In this document: piece after piece, positions 1-12,399 of the stretch
How positions within the stretch are numbered: the first letter of the stretch is position 1
Layout of the letters: each line of letters starts with the position of its first letter
DNA from: Vicia villosa
Lineage: Eukaryota; Streptophyta; Magnoliopsida; Fabales; Fabaceae
Direction of reading: 5' to 3'
DNA: 64,000 bases
NCBI RefSeq assembly: GCF_029867415.1
Contig: NC_081183.1
Coordinates: 114,551,061 to 114,615,060, forward strand
The notes under the pieces: generated by a model
What the model saw: the letters and a program-made list of their open reading frames with translations, nothing else
Databases searched by the model: none
What the model was told of the DNA's origin: nothing
Program-made: the position numbers and the translations under genes

Positions 1-1668
1 GAATCATCATAAAAGACTTCCAAGACTAACCACGCATCATTCAGAAGATGTTATTCTTGGAAAGAAAGACGATCCCATCAGAACTAGGGGATTTCTAAGA
101 AATAATGAGAACCCATTATTTGGATTAGTATCAATGATTGAACTAACCACTGTAGATGAATCCCTTCAAGATACATATTGGATCATAGCTATGCAAGAAG
201 AACTGAATCAATTCACCAGAAATGATGTATGGGATCTGGTTCCAAGACCTGAAGGATTCAAAATTATTGGAACAAAGTGGGTATTCAGAAATAAATTGAA
301 TGAACAAGGAGAAGTCATCAGACACAAGGCTCGACTGGTTGCTAAAGGGTTTAGTCAGCAAGAAGGTATTGACTACAATGAAAACTTTGCCCCAGTCGCC
401 AGGTTAGAGTCAATTAGATTATTAATTGCTTATGCTGATCAATTTAACATAACCTTATATCAAATGGATGTTAAAAGTGCATTTTTAAATGGTTATATCG
501 AAGAAAATGTGTATGTTCATCAACCCCCCGGTTTTGAAGATTCTATATATCCTGAACATGTTTTTAAACTAAAGAAATCTTTATATGGTCTAAAACAAGC
601 TCCTAGAGCTTGGTATGAACGACTGAGTTCATTTCTCTTAGATAAATGTTTCACAAGAGAGAAAGTTGATATGACACTATTTTGTAAATCATTCAAAAAT
701 GATATCTTAATTTGTCAAATATATGTAGATGATATTATTTTTGGAACCTCTAATAACTCTCTGGGAAGAGAATTTGCTAAGTTTATGTAGGAAGAATTTG
801 AGATGAGCATGATGGGTGAGCTAAAATTCTTTATGGGAATTCAAATAAACCAAACTTCTGAAGGAACTTACATACATCAAAAAAAGTATGTCAAAGAACT
901 TCATAAGAAATTCAAGCTATCAGAAAGTAAAGAAGCAAAAACCCCAATGCATCCCACATGCATCTTAGGTAAAGAAGAGGTAAGTAAAAAGGTAGATCAG
1001 AAGCTCTACAGAGGTATGAATAGATCGCTACTCTACCTAACCGCCTCTAGACCTGATATTCTATTTAGTGTGTGTCTATGTGCAAGATTCGAATAAGATC
1101 CTAGAGAATCTCACTTGAGTGCTGTCAAGAGAATTCTGAGGTATCTGAAAAGTACTATTAATGTTGGTCTGTGCTACAGAAAATCCCAAGAGTTTAATTT
1201 AGTAGGTTACTGCGATGCTGATTTTGCTGGAGATAGAATAGAACACAAAAGTACATCTGGAAGCTGCAGTTTCTAGGAAATAATCTAATCGTCTTGTACA
1301 GCAAAAAGCAAGCCACAATTGCACTATCAACTACAAAAGCAGAGTATGTGGCTGCTGAAGGATGTAGCACTCAAATGCTTTAGATGGAAAGTCAGTTAGA
1401 GGATTATCACATATATGAGCATAAGATTCCTACTTTCTGTGATAATACTTCTGCTATATGTCTTTCGAAAAACCCCATTTTACACTCCAAAGCTAAACAC
1501 ATAGAAATTAAGCATCATTTTATCAGGGACTATATTCAGAAAGGTATATTAAGCTTAAACTTTACTGATACAGACCATCAATGGGCTGATGTTTTTACAA
1601 AACCACTTTCTGAAGATAGATTCAAATTCATTCTAAAGAACATTAGTATGGAAGTTTGTCCTGAATGA
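1..1668 (+). pseudogene. SIRE/Maximus-type copia pol fragment (RT and RNase H), broken
   Basis: Right-hand part of a Ty1/copia polyprotein entering from the left edge of the window. In order: the end of integrase and linker (1-130), reverse transcriptase (134-787) with [22 protein letters not shown] and an intact YVDD box, then RNase H pieces (803-1096; 1384-1668) including CDNTSAICLSKNP and ADVFTKPL. The frame is broken by TAG at 788-790, TAA at 1094-1096, and a frameshift plus TAG codons near 1276 and 1381, so it cannot make an active polyprotein. Assignment to the SIRE/Maximus lineage rests on the wording of the RT and on an env-like ORF following pol on the same strand, a known feature of that lineage. 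Integrase, protease and gag lie outside the window. Confidence 0.9.
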
Positions 1669-2118
1669 AATCATGTTGTGCTTATAGTTGAACTATCTAC
1701 AAGATTATCATCTAGAAATATCTGATCTACTTGGATCAGAAGTTTGTTTTCTAAGATGAGTCAAAAGTTCAGCATATAAAATTGTTAATCCACGTAAACC
1801 TGAGATTGTTGAGCACATGTTCAAAATCTAAAAGGTCGTGCGCGTCAGGCAAAATGAGTAATAAGTCATTGGTAAGTGTTGCATTAATTTATCTACATTA
1901 TCCCTAAAATTCTTTAATCATAACGCTACTATTTCTTGGTCATTGAGACATTTTTTTTCTTTTTCCATAATGCATGTGAGTCTATGCATTGATTACCTAG
2001 GTCAAACGTTTCACTTTCTCATCAAATCATCTATAAACACATCCCTGTGTCAAAAGTTTCTAACATCCACCTATCCAATTCGTATCAGTTCTCTTTCGCT
2101 CCAAAACTTCTTCCCATC
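1669..2118 (+). other. spacer between pol and env-like ORF of the SIRE-type element
   Basis: Non-coding, AT-rich. No splice site or second ORF can be defended. The frame of the next ORF is open from a GTG at 2047, but the first ATG is at 2119. Confidence 0.5.
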
Positions 2119-2484
2119 ATGACCTCTCAAACAAATCTCACCGTCATAAAAGAACAAAACTTGTGGTTAGCCAAAAGAGATAACTATTATATCAACCTCT
2201 GCCACAAGCAAGGATGGGAATCCTACATTTCTCTTCTAAATGGTTCAGTCCTTCCGAACCTTGTCAAGAATTTATGGGTCAATGCTTCAGTCAGTGAAGA
2301 CAACCTAAGTATCACTTCCTCCATTTATGGAATTCAATTCGCCATTTCTGAAGCATCCATTGCTGAATTAATTGGGTGTCCAGTCAGGCATAATGCTGCA
2401 TGTCTCTCTGTCTTCGACTATGCCAATGCATTTGTCATTCCAAATGTTTTCAGCAGACTCGCTCGTTGTCTCAGAAACAACCCT
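2119..2484 (+). pseudogene. env-like / plant transposon protein ORF of SIRE element, 5' part
   Basis: ORF starting MTSQTNLTVIKEQ and running into the solo LTR that interrupts it at 2485. The body (WESYISLLNGSVLPN, then SIAELIGCPVRH) resembles the putative plant transposon protein carried after pol in SIRE/Maximus copia elements, often called env-like. Its function is unknown. The ORF resumes after the LTR at 16914, in a shifted frame. I recognise the family by its position after pol and by the downstream half, not by a hallmark motif in this half. Confidence 0.65.
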
Positions 2485-2663
2485 TGTAACACCCCAATTC
2501 TACCCAAGCATTTAGGTACAAATATCAAAGTAGAAAAATTAAATTCATACAAACAATTAGGGTATTACACTTAAGGAACCACATCATCAAACATAACATA
2601 CTCGCAAAAGATGCGTAGCAAAAATAATCAAAGAGGAAAGATTCTCATAAACGCTTGACAGTA

Positions 2664-2773
<110 letters not shown>

Positions 2774-3844
2774 AAACAGATTATCCACAACATTCCTCCT
2801 AAATATAACGTATGAGAAGGTACCCAAAATACATAATATGAATACATCCAAAAGATCAAATATACATCAAAGGGATCCTATAAGCATTATCTACAAAATA
2901 AGTGTTCAATCCCCCCTCCCTAGGTGTTACGTATCACGAGCGGACGACACCAAAACGGACGACTACTAAAAGAGCACCTACACTTGCGGATCACCTGCAA
3001 ATTACCCACGAGTAGGTAACATTAAAGCAGAAGGGTGAGAATATAATTTATAATGAAAAAGCATGATAAATATAGTAATGCCAACATGTATCATCAAGAA
3101 TCATACAACAAGGTAATCTACTAAGTCAACCACAATCATTGTATGAACAATGCGATAAATGAGTGAGAACATAATGGTAAAGACAGATGGTGATGAATGA
3201 GACTCGACTATGCATATGCACGTGGTACCCAAATCCGGAGTAAACTCCTCCTTGTCATTATGACAAATACACCTTGCCGAGCATTAGGCTAGAACTTATT
3301 TCCACTCAGGAAAATACACCGTTGTCGAGCAGTAAGCTACGACAAACCGTCATCGAGCATTTAGCCCCCACTGATGACCTCTTGCCACTCGGGAAAATAC
3401 ACCTTTACCGAGCATTAAGCTCCTACTGGTAAAAATTTCCAATTCAGGCCACCTGTTAATAGCATTCTGCCATTAACGTATTGAAATGTTATGTTGTGCT
3501 CACAAACGACTCGATTACATAACGACAACAGCAATAATATAACTTGGTCACATATCCACATCACACCGGTTATATTAATCCACACAGATACATCATAAAT
3601 ACCACTCAGGCTTTCATAATTACACAGCACACATTTACCGTCAAAACACACCTGATTAGTAAATATTATTTCACAAAAATATATTTATGAAAACTCATAC
3701 AACCACCAACACACTCTTCTTTATCATAAAGCATACTCAATAATTTCCATAACACTTCAAACGGCGCGTAGAAACGACCTACGATTCAAAAGATACAACA
3801 AAACGAAGTTTGGAAAAACTATATTTTACACTGTCCGCTTGAGC

Positions 3845-3967
3845 TCCGCTTAGCGGACCCAGACAAAAATTATTAGTAAAAAATGCAGAATCTCCGCTTA
3901 ACGGACCCTCACAGAAATTGTTCTGCAAAAGAACCTCCGCTTAGCGGACCCAAGGCCGCTTAGCGGA
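3845..3967. repeat. array of four short palindromes in the solo LTR
   Basis: TCCGCTTAGCGGA at 3845-3857 and 3936-3948, the variant TCCGCTTAACGGA at 3893-3905, and CCGCTTAGCGG at 3956-3966. Each is a perfect or one-mismatch palindrome around a single central base, so it could fold into a tiny hairpin or be read identically on both strands. The spacers between them are unrelated. A comparable array of different sequence is at 60403-60577 in the sister LTR. Confidence 0.85.
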
Positions 3968-4298
3968 CCTGCGCAAACCTAGAAAAACCAGTTCTGCAAC
4001 AGTCCGTCTCAGCTCCCTCTAAACCATTCAAAACCCATTTAAACCTTCATCCCAACACCAATACAACACAAACATGCTATATATACACCTAACCCATGAT
4101 TAACACATGGTTGGATCATCACATAACACCTTTGACCTATATTTCTTCATAAGCAAGGAAACATGGAGAAATGGAAAACAAACATGATCAATGAAGATAT
4201 CTATCATCCTACTACACATAAACACCACAAAATCATGTTTATAACTTCAAAACTCACAAAACTCACAATCCACCATTGTTGGTCTAGCATAGAAAATG

Positions 4299-4338
4299 AA
4301 CAAGAACAAGAACAAAAACAAGAACAAGAACAAAAACT
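4299..4338. repeat. (GAACAA)n microsatellite
   Basis: Repeats of AACAAG/AACAAA in the solo LTR, a few units only. Confidence 0.85.
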
Positions 4339-4703
4339 ATAAGAATCATACATCCAAGATAAATTAGATTCACCCCCTTACCTTGGTTAGATTCTAGCTT
4401 GGTTTGATCTTCTAAAAAATCTCTTCTTCTCTTTCTCTTTGTTTTTCCCCTCTTTCTCTTCTCACTTTTCTCTCTATTTATTTCTTTTCTTCCTTTTACT
4501 GGTTTTCTCTCTTTTATCTCTTTTCTACCTCACTTCTATCTCCCTCCTACTTCCTATTCACTCAAAAATATCTAACTAAAATATCTACTTTCCGGTCTAA
4601 ACTTAATTCCTCCGAAAAACCCCAAAAAGCAACACAATGCATCATAAATATTTCTACTACCGAAAACGTAAAAATCATCGATTAAATAATAATCTACTAT
4701 ACC

Positions 4704-7700
4704 TGTCATACCCCAAAATTTGCCCATACAATTTCTCTTACACAAATACAAATCAATACACAAAGCTCCAAGACACACTCTCCTAAAACAGGGTTCAGAA
4801 ACTAGGGTTTGGTTTGTTCAAAAGAAAATCAATGAATCAATGGCGCCTAGGCATCCCATATGGCCTAAGATAGCTCACATTACCTCTATGACAAGTCTTA
4901 AGTCCCAGGCCTTCATTTTATTATCTCTATTATTTTTATTATATTATTATTTTTTATATTGGGTTTTTTATAAAAATTCAATTTAAAAATAAATAATTGG
5001 TGAAAACAATCAAAGATTTAATTGGGATTATGCTTCTATTAAAGATTGAGAATTTTTCTTTAAAAGTCAATCAAGTGGAAACATGGGAGTCAATTTGAGT
5101 AATTTGGAAATATGTGACTATTGGGCCGTCATTTAGATTCTAAGAAGGCCCACGACTTTAAGAGAAGTCTCTAATTCCACCTTTTATTTTCATGAATTTA
5201 TTAATATTTATTTGAGTTTTATTTCATTTAAAATATTAAATAAATCATAAAAAGAAAAAATATAATAATAATGATGATTGGATTAAAAGACAATATTCAT
5301 TTAGTTTCTTTTTAGAAACCAAATCAGGTTTTTGAGGGCAAGGGATCGTGTGGATGATTGGTGGCTTGATTGGCATGATTGAAACCAAAATAGAAGTTTA
5401 CTATACCTCTTCGAAAAATCAAATCTTCATGATCCAAATTACAAAGATTGAAATTATAATTCCTGACCTAATGTAATGCTGTATATATATATGCAACAAT
5501 TCTATGCTTATGGGGGTTTTTTTTTTTTGGCCGCAGCAAAACCTTCTTCCCGGCTTCACAAAACCGTGATCTCAAAGTGCCATGGCAGGTAATTTTTAAG
5601 GCCAATTCAAGTCCTCACAAGCGTCCAACAACGATCCTCGACGCATCCTGGAGCTAATCACGTCATCACTTTCGATCTACAGGTCCATAATCGCTTCCAT
5701 TGAGGCTATGGTTTGCGTCAAGTTTTTTTAATTTGATTACAAGTATTCATGCATCATGAGCGCCTTTTAATCATATATTCGTGTTCGTGTGAGTGTGTAG
5801 ATGATTTCTGGGCTCTTTAATTGCGTTTCTGTTTCAGATCGAGAGGTTCACCATGGCTAGGGTTTGGTGTTCATGATTTGGGGCCTTTAGGTTAGAGACA
5901 AAATCATCCAAAATCAATGGTACCATTGGATTCCTTGGACGATTTACAATCGATCCACGACCTTAATTTGATTCACGATTCGTTTTTTTTGTTGAGTTTC
6001 AATTTGCAGGGTCTATGGCAACATAGGAAAACCGTTGCCAAAAGTTTCTGTGTTTTGGACAGCTTTAACGAAGGAGAAGAAGGGACCAGGCGCGGATGTA
6101 TTTTAAAGTCTCAGTTGATTTTATTTAATACGCATGCCATGTATACATTAACAACTAATTAAAAACGGCGCAGCGGAAGGAGGGCAAGGCCAACAAGTTA
6201 GCGCATGGGCGAGGGATCGATTCCTGCTCGCTACATGTAATTTGTTTTATTTCTTTAACAATCTTTGACTGCAGATCCAGTATGGTGAATACACGCGCGC
6301 GCAAGATACACCAGCAACCTTCCACCATTGGATCCCCCACGTGAGAAGATCTGACGGCATGGGAAACGCACACCCATGGTGGACGCCTGGAAATCAACCA
6401 CACAAAATCCAGCTGAGTCTCTTTTCTTTTATTTATTTAATTTACTTTCTTTTTTTCTCTTTTATTACTTAAATTGTTTTTCTTCACTTATTTTATATGG
6501 TTATTTGTTAAATTTGTTTTAGAAATATAATTTCTTCTTAATTTATTTTTTTTCTAAAAAATAGTTATCTTATTGTAATTATTATTAAATAATTTATTTT
6601 TAATTGTTTTTATTTAGGTTAATCTATTTAAATCCTTTCTTCAACCAATTATAATTATTTTACTAATTGATAAAAAATATATTAATGTTACATATTTAAT
6701 CGAAACTTGTTTTTTTCATCAATTTAATTAATTAGGTCGTAAGATCAATAATTAATTAAACCAACCTACCATTATACCCAATTTGAATCTTAATTAGGGT
6801 TTGCCCTACACTGAATACATTTTATTTTTTATGCCTTTTTCAGGGTTACTCTTAAAGCGCCTTCCGACTACGCGCCTTCAAAATAGAAAGTTAAGTATTA
6901 ATCTATTTCAAAGTCTATTTTGTTTCCTTTGATTTTAGGGTTTGCCCTTATATTTCTTGAACTATGCATACGTTCACCTATTGTCTGCCTTTGCCTTTTC
7001 AGGTTTGCCTCTGAGGTTTCCTCCGACCACCAACCATATCAGATCAAATCGAGCTAAGTACTTTTGTTTATTTTATTATTTTAAATTCATTATATCCTTA
7101 TTTTTAGGGTTAACTGTGTTCGCCTTCGAACCGATAAATGCACTCACCCTATTTTGTTTGCCTTTTCCAGGGTTTGTCAAATTGCCAAAGCCACGAGTAT
7201 CGGTAACCCTAAACTCTAACCCTGATATTTGCTTGTCTTTTATTATTACTTGTGTCAAACCCTATTAGGGATCCGCTGGTTTCATTGTCCCCTCCCCCAT
7301 ATTGCTATTGTTTTTGCCTTATATTATCTGCGTGGTTAGTAATTTAGGGAGTGAAACCATGAATTGAACATAGATCACTAATTTACAAGATAATTTAATC
7401 GAATTGATCACGTGATTGATGCACACACGCACACTTTTGGGTAACCTCTCTGTTGCCTGTTGCCTTGTTGCTTGTTGCCTTGTTGCCTTGTATTTTTTGC
7501 AGAATAGCCAGTCCCTCGAATACGAGGATACCTCAGCCATGTTGCCTCGATTAAAGGTCATGGTCCCTAATGATGCTGCCTTCGATACACTAACATGACC
7601 TCGACCCTCGGAAGTTGCCTACGGAAAAGGCTGAGGTATCTTCTGGTTGCCTATGAAAGGCTATTCTGATCCTTCCCCTTAGACTACCTGCCTCTCTATG

Positions 7701-8186
7701 GCATGGGTCAGTCTTTGAGCGAATGATAATTCGATGACCCTTCTACCTCCAAACGAAAGGCTTCCTGCCCTCTTATGGCAAGGACTGACCCTTTCATTCT
7801 AAAAGGCTAAAAAGAGACCTATCATCTGAGTTTAAGGTAATTGCCCCTAATTGCCTTGCCATGCTCTATTTTCTATATTCTTTCTCAAAATTCCTCAAAA
7901 ACTGGCTACGCTCATTTACGAGCTAAAGTCCATTCTTTCCACTTTCATCTACATTTTCTGAAAACGAGCAAGCAAAGCAATTAAGAGCCCATGGAAAACC
8001 ATGGATGCAAAGGGTGCCTTACACCTTCCCTTTGCATAAATTACCCCCCGAACTTAGATTTCTTTAAAAGGTTTTTTTCTGTTTCTTTTAGCCTTTCTGA
8101 ATTTGTTTGGATAAAATAAAAGTCGGTGGCGACTCATGCTTAACCGCGACATTCCGATTAATAAAAAGTCAGTTCACCGTATTACA
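4704..8186 (+). repeat. 5' LTR of the Ogre-like element
   Basis: Matches 13329-16811 at a constant offset of 8625 bp. Small ORFs (for example 5917-6162, 6942-7268) occur in both LTRs and show no family resemblance, so they are not annotated as genes. Notable parts: three diverged modules at about 6790-7230, each with an AGGGTT block and a TTGCCTTTTCAG-like tract; a TTGCCTTG minisatellite near 7451-7491; a CCTTACACCTTCCC block near 8017; and TGGCGACTC at 8127-8135, which duplicates the start of the primer site. Promoter and polyadenylation sites were not identified. Confidence 0.95.
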
Positions 8187-8190
8187 GAAC

Positions 8191-8208
8191 TGGCGACTCT
8201 GCTGGGGA
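8191..8208 (+). promoter_or_regulatory. primer binding site, tRNA-Arg type
   Basis: TGGCGACTCTGCTGGGGA begins 4 bases after the 5' LTR. It resembles the complement of the 3' end of a plant tRNA-Arg (TGGCGACTCCGGTGGG...), the primer known for Ogre. The match is inexact from recall, so the tRNA assignment is an inference. Confidence 0.75.
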
Positions 8209-9393
8209 TGAATTTCGATAAAAGAGGGGTTACCTTAAAAGTTTAGGAATCATTTAAATGTTTTCTATTTGTTTGCTTTGCTTGTTTTATTTTTCAGGTT
8301 TGTCTTGGGAAAACTGAAGGACGAATCCTATTCCCGGATTCAAGAACACTTAAGTTTAGGAGCGACATAGTCATGGAGACCCCCCTTGTGCATGCTTGGG
8401 GTTGGTCAAAATGAAGTTCGCACTTGAGTTAGGCCTCCACTGGTTATTGTGTACCTCTTTTGCATGAGAGAGGTTTACGCATGTATCTTTGGGTGCGTCG
8501 GAGCTCAGGGACCTTTAGTCACCTTTAACCCATCTTAAACTTTTAGGAACGTAGTGGGGGGGCTATTCTTGGTGCATGCCAAGTTATGGTTGCTACCCGA
8601 TACTACAGCTCAGATAGGTTTCTTCCTAAAGTATCATTGCATGGTATGCATGTACCATGTTCGAGGGTGCTTTAGAGGGGGCTGACAATTCTGAGTCACT
8701 TGGTAGAACCCGTTGCTGATATCATCCTTATCCTTAGAAATACCTTTGGGGGAAGGGTATCTCACATGATCTAAACTCCATGCAAGCCGAGCCTAAGGAA
8801 ACTTGTGTGACTTATGTGACCTGCGTGACTTGTCTGTGTTTGCTACTAACCTTCGTTTCCTTGCAGGTTTTGTTAAAAGGACTTCTTTGTCCTTACTATC
8901 TCACACTATGCCTAATAAACTGCATTCGCATAACATCATGACATCATGACATCATAAACATAACATGATTAACTAACCCTTTCAAGGATCTTAGGAATTT
9001 AGGGCGCACAATTTCAGGTGCCTTTATCAAAGACTGAATCCCTATCAAGGGGCAAGAGGATTTATTTTCCTCTGGCCGCATACCTTCCGATTCAGAGACT
9101 CGATACCTATCAAGGGGCAAGAGGATTTATTTTCCTCTAGCCATATACTTTCAAATTCAGAGGTATCCCGAATCAGAGGCGATGACCCACTCGATATGGT
9201 GAGCTTGATTCTCAAAGAAAGACGTTCAGAGACAAAGTTCAGATTTCTTCAAATAAGGACGCAACCAAACCATTTTAATGTTGCTAACTAAATTCCTATA
9301 GATCCTTGAAAACATTGCATTTGCATCCATAACATCGCATAATAGTTTATTACAATAGGTCTCTCATCCTCCCTCGCTGTTTATTTCAGCATC
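8209..9393 (+). other. leader of the Ogre-like element, non-coding
   Basis: No supported ORF. It contains a near-duplicate of about 45 bp (CTATCAAGGGGCAAGAGGAT near 9043 and 9107) and an ACATCATGACATCAT repeat near 8935. Ogre elements usually carry an extra ORF before gag; I do not see one here. Confidence 0.6.
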
Positions 9394-10224
9394 ATGGATC
9401 TTGAACAATCTGTCAAAAATCTCCAAGCTCAGAATGTTGAATTCCAAGCTTTGATCCTTAACTTGGCCAAGGGGCAAGAAGAATTAAAGGCACTTATGAT
9501 CGAGAAGGGGAAGAATCAACATAAGCATCAAGGTGGTCAAGATAATCAGAGATCCAAGCCTAAGAGGTCCTTTACTCCATTACATATACCGCTGTCTCAA
9601 GTTCTCCAACAACTGCTCAATCAGAACTTGATAACTCTGTTACCTCCATATTCATTTCCTACCAATCCCACTCCTGGGTATAAGTACCATGCGAGATGTG
9701 CTTATCATTCGAATAGTCCTGGTCATGATACAAAGGATTGTTGGCAATTGAAGCACAAGATTCAAGACTTAATTAATGAAAAGGTCGTTGACTTCAACTC
9801 ACCTGAAGAACCTCACTTGACTAATGCTGTGCACAATCGGAAAGGTCGCAATGAACACAACAAATCTGTGAGGACAATTCTGATCTCTACACCAGTTCCA
9901 CAACAAAGACGCAAGTCAGATGCACCTAGGCGTCAGTTCACAGAGATCAACATGTCGTTGGCTCAGGCATTACAACATTTGTTGAAAGCAAACTTGATTA
10001 CTGTGAGGGGTCCTCCTATAAAGCCCAACACTTCCTCTCCTGACTATAAACCCAATGCGAGGTGCGCATATCATTCCAATAGCCCTGGACACGATACGAA
10101 TGATTGTTGGTCATTGAAGAACAAGATCCAAGATATGATCGATGCTGGTGAAATTGATTTCCCTCATCCCAAGACTCCTGTAGTGATCACTACTCCCGGG
10201 CATAATCACGACAAGACCGATTAA
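9394..10224 (+). CDS. gag-like protein with two zinc-knuckle-like repeats (Ogre/Tat)
   Basis: A 276-residue ORF from ATG 9394 to TAA 10224, the only credible coding sequence in the element. The N-terminus is a short coiled-coil-like segment (residues 1-45: LEQSVKNLQAQNVEFQ). Two copies of a C-x2-H...H-x4-C motif follow: RCAYHSNSPGHDTKDCW (about residues 107-125) and RCAYHSNSPGHDTNDCW (about 228-246), each followed by KIQDLI or KIQDMI. This motif is typical of the C-terminal gag region of Tat/Ogre elements. Each copy is preceded by a similar LSQVLQQLL or LAQALQHLL helix, so the protein looks like an internal duplication of one module. The capsid core and protease are missing, so it is a truncated gag. 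Likely RNA-binding; whether it is translated is unknown. Confidence 0.75.
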   Translation: MDLEQSVKNLQAQNVEFQALILNLAKGQEELKALMIEKGKNQHKHQGGQDNQRSKPKRSFTPLHIPLSQVLQQLLNQNLITLLPPYSFPTNPTPGYKYHARCAYHSNSPGHDTKDCWQLKHKIQDLINEKVVDFNSPEEPHLTNAVHNRKGRNEHNKSVRTILISTPVPQQRRKSDAPRRQFTEINMSLAQALQHLLKANLITVRGPPIKPNTSSPDYKPNARCAYHSNSPGHDTNDCWSLKNKIQDMIDAGEIDFPHPKTPVVITTPGHNHDKTD

Positions 10225-12399
10225 TATTTAAAGTGGATGAGCTTTTAATCATTAGCTTTACTTTCATTTGCAATTTCTATTCTGTTTGTTTAAACATTTG
10301 AATTATGATAGACATTATCTATTTTAATAATTATCATCAGTGCATTGCATATGTTTGTCTTGAATACATTATTTCGTTATCACTCATTCTAAATTGCGTA
10401 TTTACTTTGCATATGTTTTGTGTTTATTCAACTCCTGCTAAGTTGTAAGCCTCTTGAGGGAGGATGACGAAAACGATACCGCAACCTCATACAGTATGCT
10501 TTTGAGCGGACTATGCTGACGATGTACAGGCATTGTTTCAATTCCTAAACAGTGGAGATATAAGGATGATAATCCCTCGTCAACCCTTTTGAGCCTAAGA
10601 AGTAGAAGTTTCTTTCTTGTACTTATTAAAACCCTTGATCATAACCTGGGGCAGGGTAGTTCTCAGTTAATTTGGCTACGCATTCTATTTTAAGAGAATC
10701 ATTCAGTACACCTTTCAACAAAAGTTTCAATCACAAGCGTTCGTCCGCACACATGAAAGGAGTGTTGGAGATGTCAATTAAAATCCAATGATGGTTCATC
10801 AATCATTAAGCAAGGCAGTCAATATCTTTCAAAAAGAAAAAAAAATGAAAAGACATATATACAAAGAAAAGCCTGCTAAGTCAAAAATCAAAAAGATGAC
10901 TTAGGCAAAAATCAAGGCATCCCGCTGACTGTAATCTCAAAAATAAACAGTTCAGGCAAAAGTTAGGGATATCAAAAAGATGAAAACAGAGAAGTCAATA
11001 AACTCCTAAACAACACAATGTTGTGACTACCAAAAGGAGGATGTGATTGCCATCTCAAAGGTTCTCTTTACTTGTGAACCATCATCATGATCATAGGTGC
11101 AAATCCGAAAGTCTCTTGGAACCTGAATGCATAAGTTGAAATTAACTGAGCTTAGGACTGAAGAACATCACGAAGAATGGGATGGGTATAAATAAATTTT
11201 GAGCCATTATCCTTTGTTTCTTAAAACCGTGAACCGAGCCACGTTACAACCCTTAAAAGTCCTAATTGAAGCATGGTTAGTTCGAAAGCATACTGTCACC
11301 AAAAGGGTATCCCGACTCCTTAAGGTTTACTACAAATGTTAAGTTGATATCCTGTTTTTATAAACATCACATTGTTACAAATAGCATGTTTTTACAAATA
11401 TCACGCTTTTACATCTTTTGTTTTAATGTTTTTCAAAACTCAAGACAAACGTATGCATTGCATCTCATGAATACATTATTAAACATATTCTGCTACATAA
11501 TTTCAAATGTTAGCAACGGAAAGAACTTGCACAGGGTACAACTAATGACTGAAAGTTATCCCGACAGACAGTATTACTCCAAGAGGCCATGTCTCTTATG
11601 TATACAAGGGGCATGACATGTTTTGCCCAATCAATCTGGGGCAATCAAGTCAAGATTCCAAGAATACCTCAAGGATGCCGACCAGGGGCATGCATCCAAG
11701 AAGATCTGAAGCTACTTCTCAACCAACATAGGACATTGTCTTGGGCCTATGATTACTAGGGGCATGTCACCCAGAGTACGCATCTCACAAAGTCCTCGCG
11801 AGGTGAATCTCTTCAAGTTCCTACTAGCTGGGGGCAAAGCACACAAGGCATGTTCAACGCTTCGATCAGTATTTATTGGTTTGGTTTTCTCCAGGAATGG
11901 TAGTTACTATAATATTGGGGGCAATGTTCTGGGAATCCGTGCCTTCCTGACTTCACAAGATCATATCCCCACAGAGCAATCCTCAAGAAGATATCTTCAA
12001 ATACTCTCGTCCCGACAAAGACATAGCTCCTCAACAGAGTTCACATCTTTGACATCGTCTGTTCCCCGACCTGCTTCTCTGCTCCAAACATGTTTTGTTA
12101 AATCCCCAGTCAGGGTATATCAAGTTACTGATTATCCCCAAGCAGAAATCATAAATCCCCAGCTGTGTATCGTCAAAAGAAAATCAGGCATCAGAGTCGC
12201 AACGACCTAGAGATTTATTTTCTCAATCAAGATACTTCAAAATAGCATAACTCATGTTCATACATCATAGTTAATTCATAACATACATACGTCTCATGAC
12301 ATATGCATACCACTCTCATTCATTTCAAAAATTTACAATGCATGCATCACGACATTGCATAAAACTAATGTTTCTCTTGCAGTCTACTTATACATCTTC
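10225..12399 (+). other. post-gag region of the Ogre-like element, pol absent
   Basis: No pol similarity in any frame. An A-rich stretch near 10828-10870, followed by cccgctga and gcttaggcaaaa-like phrases (10865-10960), resembles the segment that follows pol in Tat elements, so pol seems deleted upstream of it. An open frame at 11749-12210 has no recognisable domain, and I regard it as chance. Confidence 0.6.

Noticed and set aside
5461..5512. Host promoter (TATATATATATGC near 5479) in the solo/Ogre-like region
   Set aside because: It lies in an LTR with no downstream host gene. AT-rich DNA gives many such matches.
4720..7598. Small ORFs (60-108 codons) repeated in both Ogre-like LTRs
   Set aside because: They are duplicated only because the LTRs are. 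No signal, domain or codon bias supports them.
11749..12210. 153-codon open frame in the Ogre-like interior
   Set aside because: No domain and composition like the surrounding non-coding 3' region. Length is not remarkable for this base composition.
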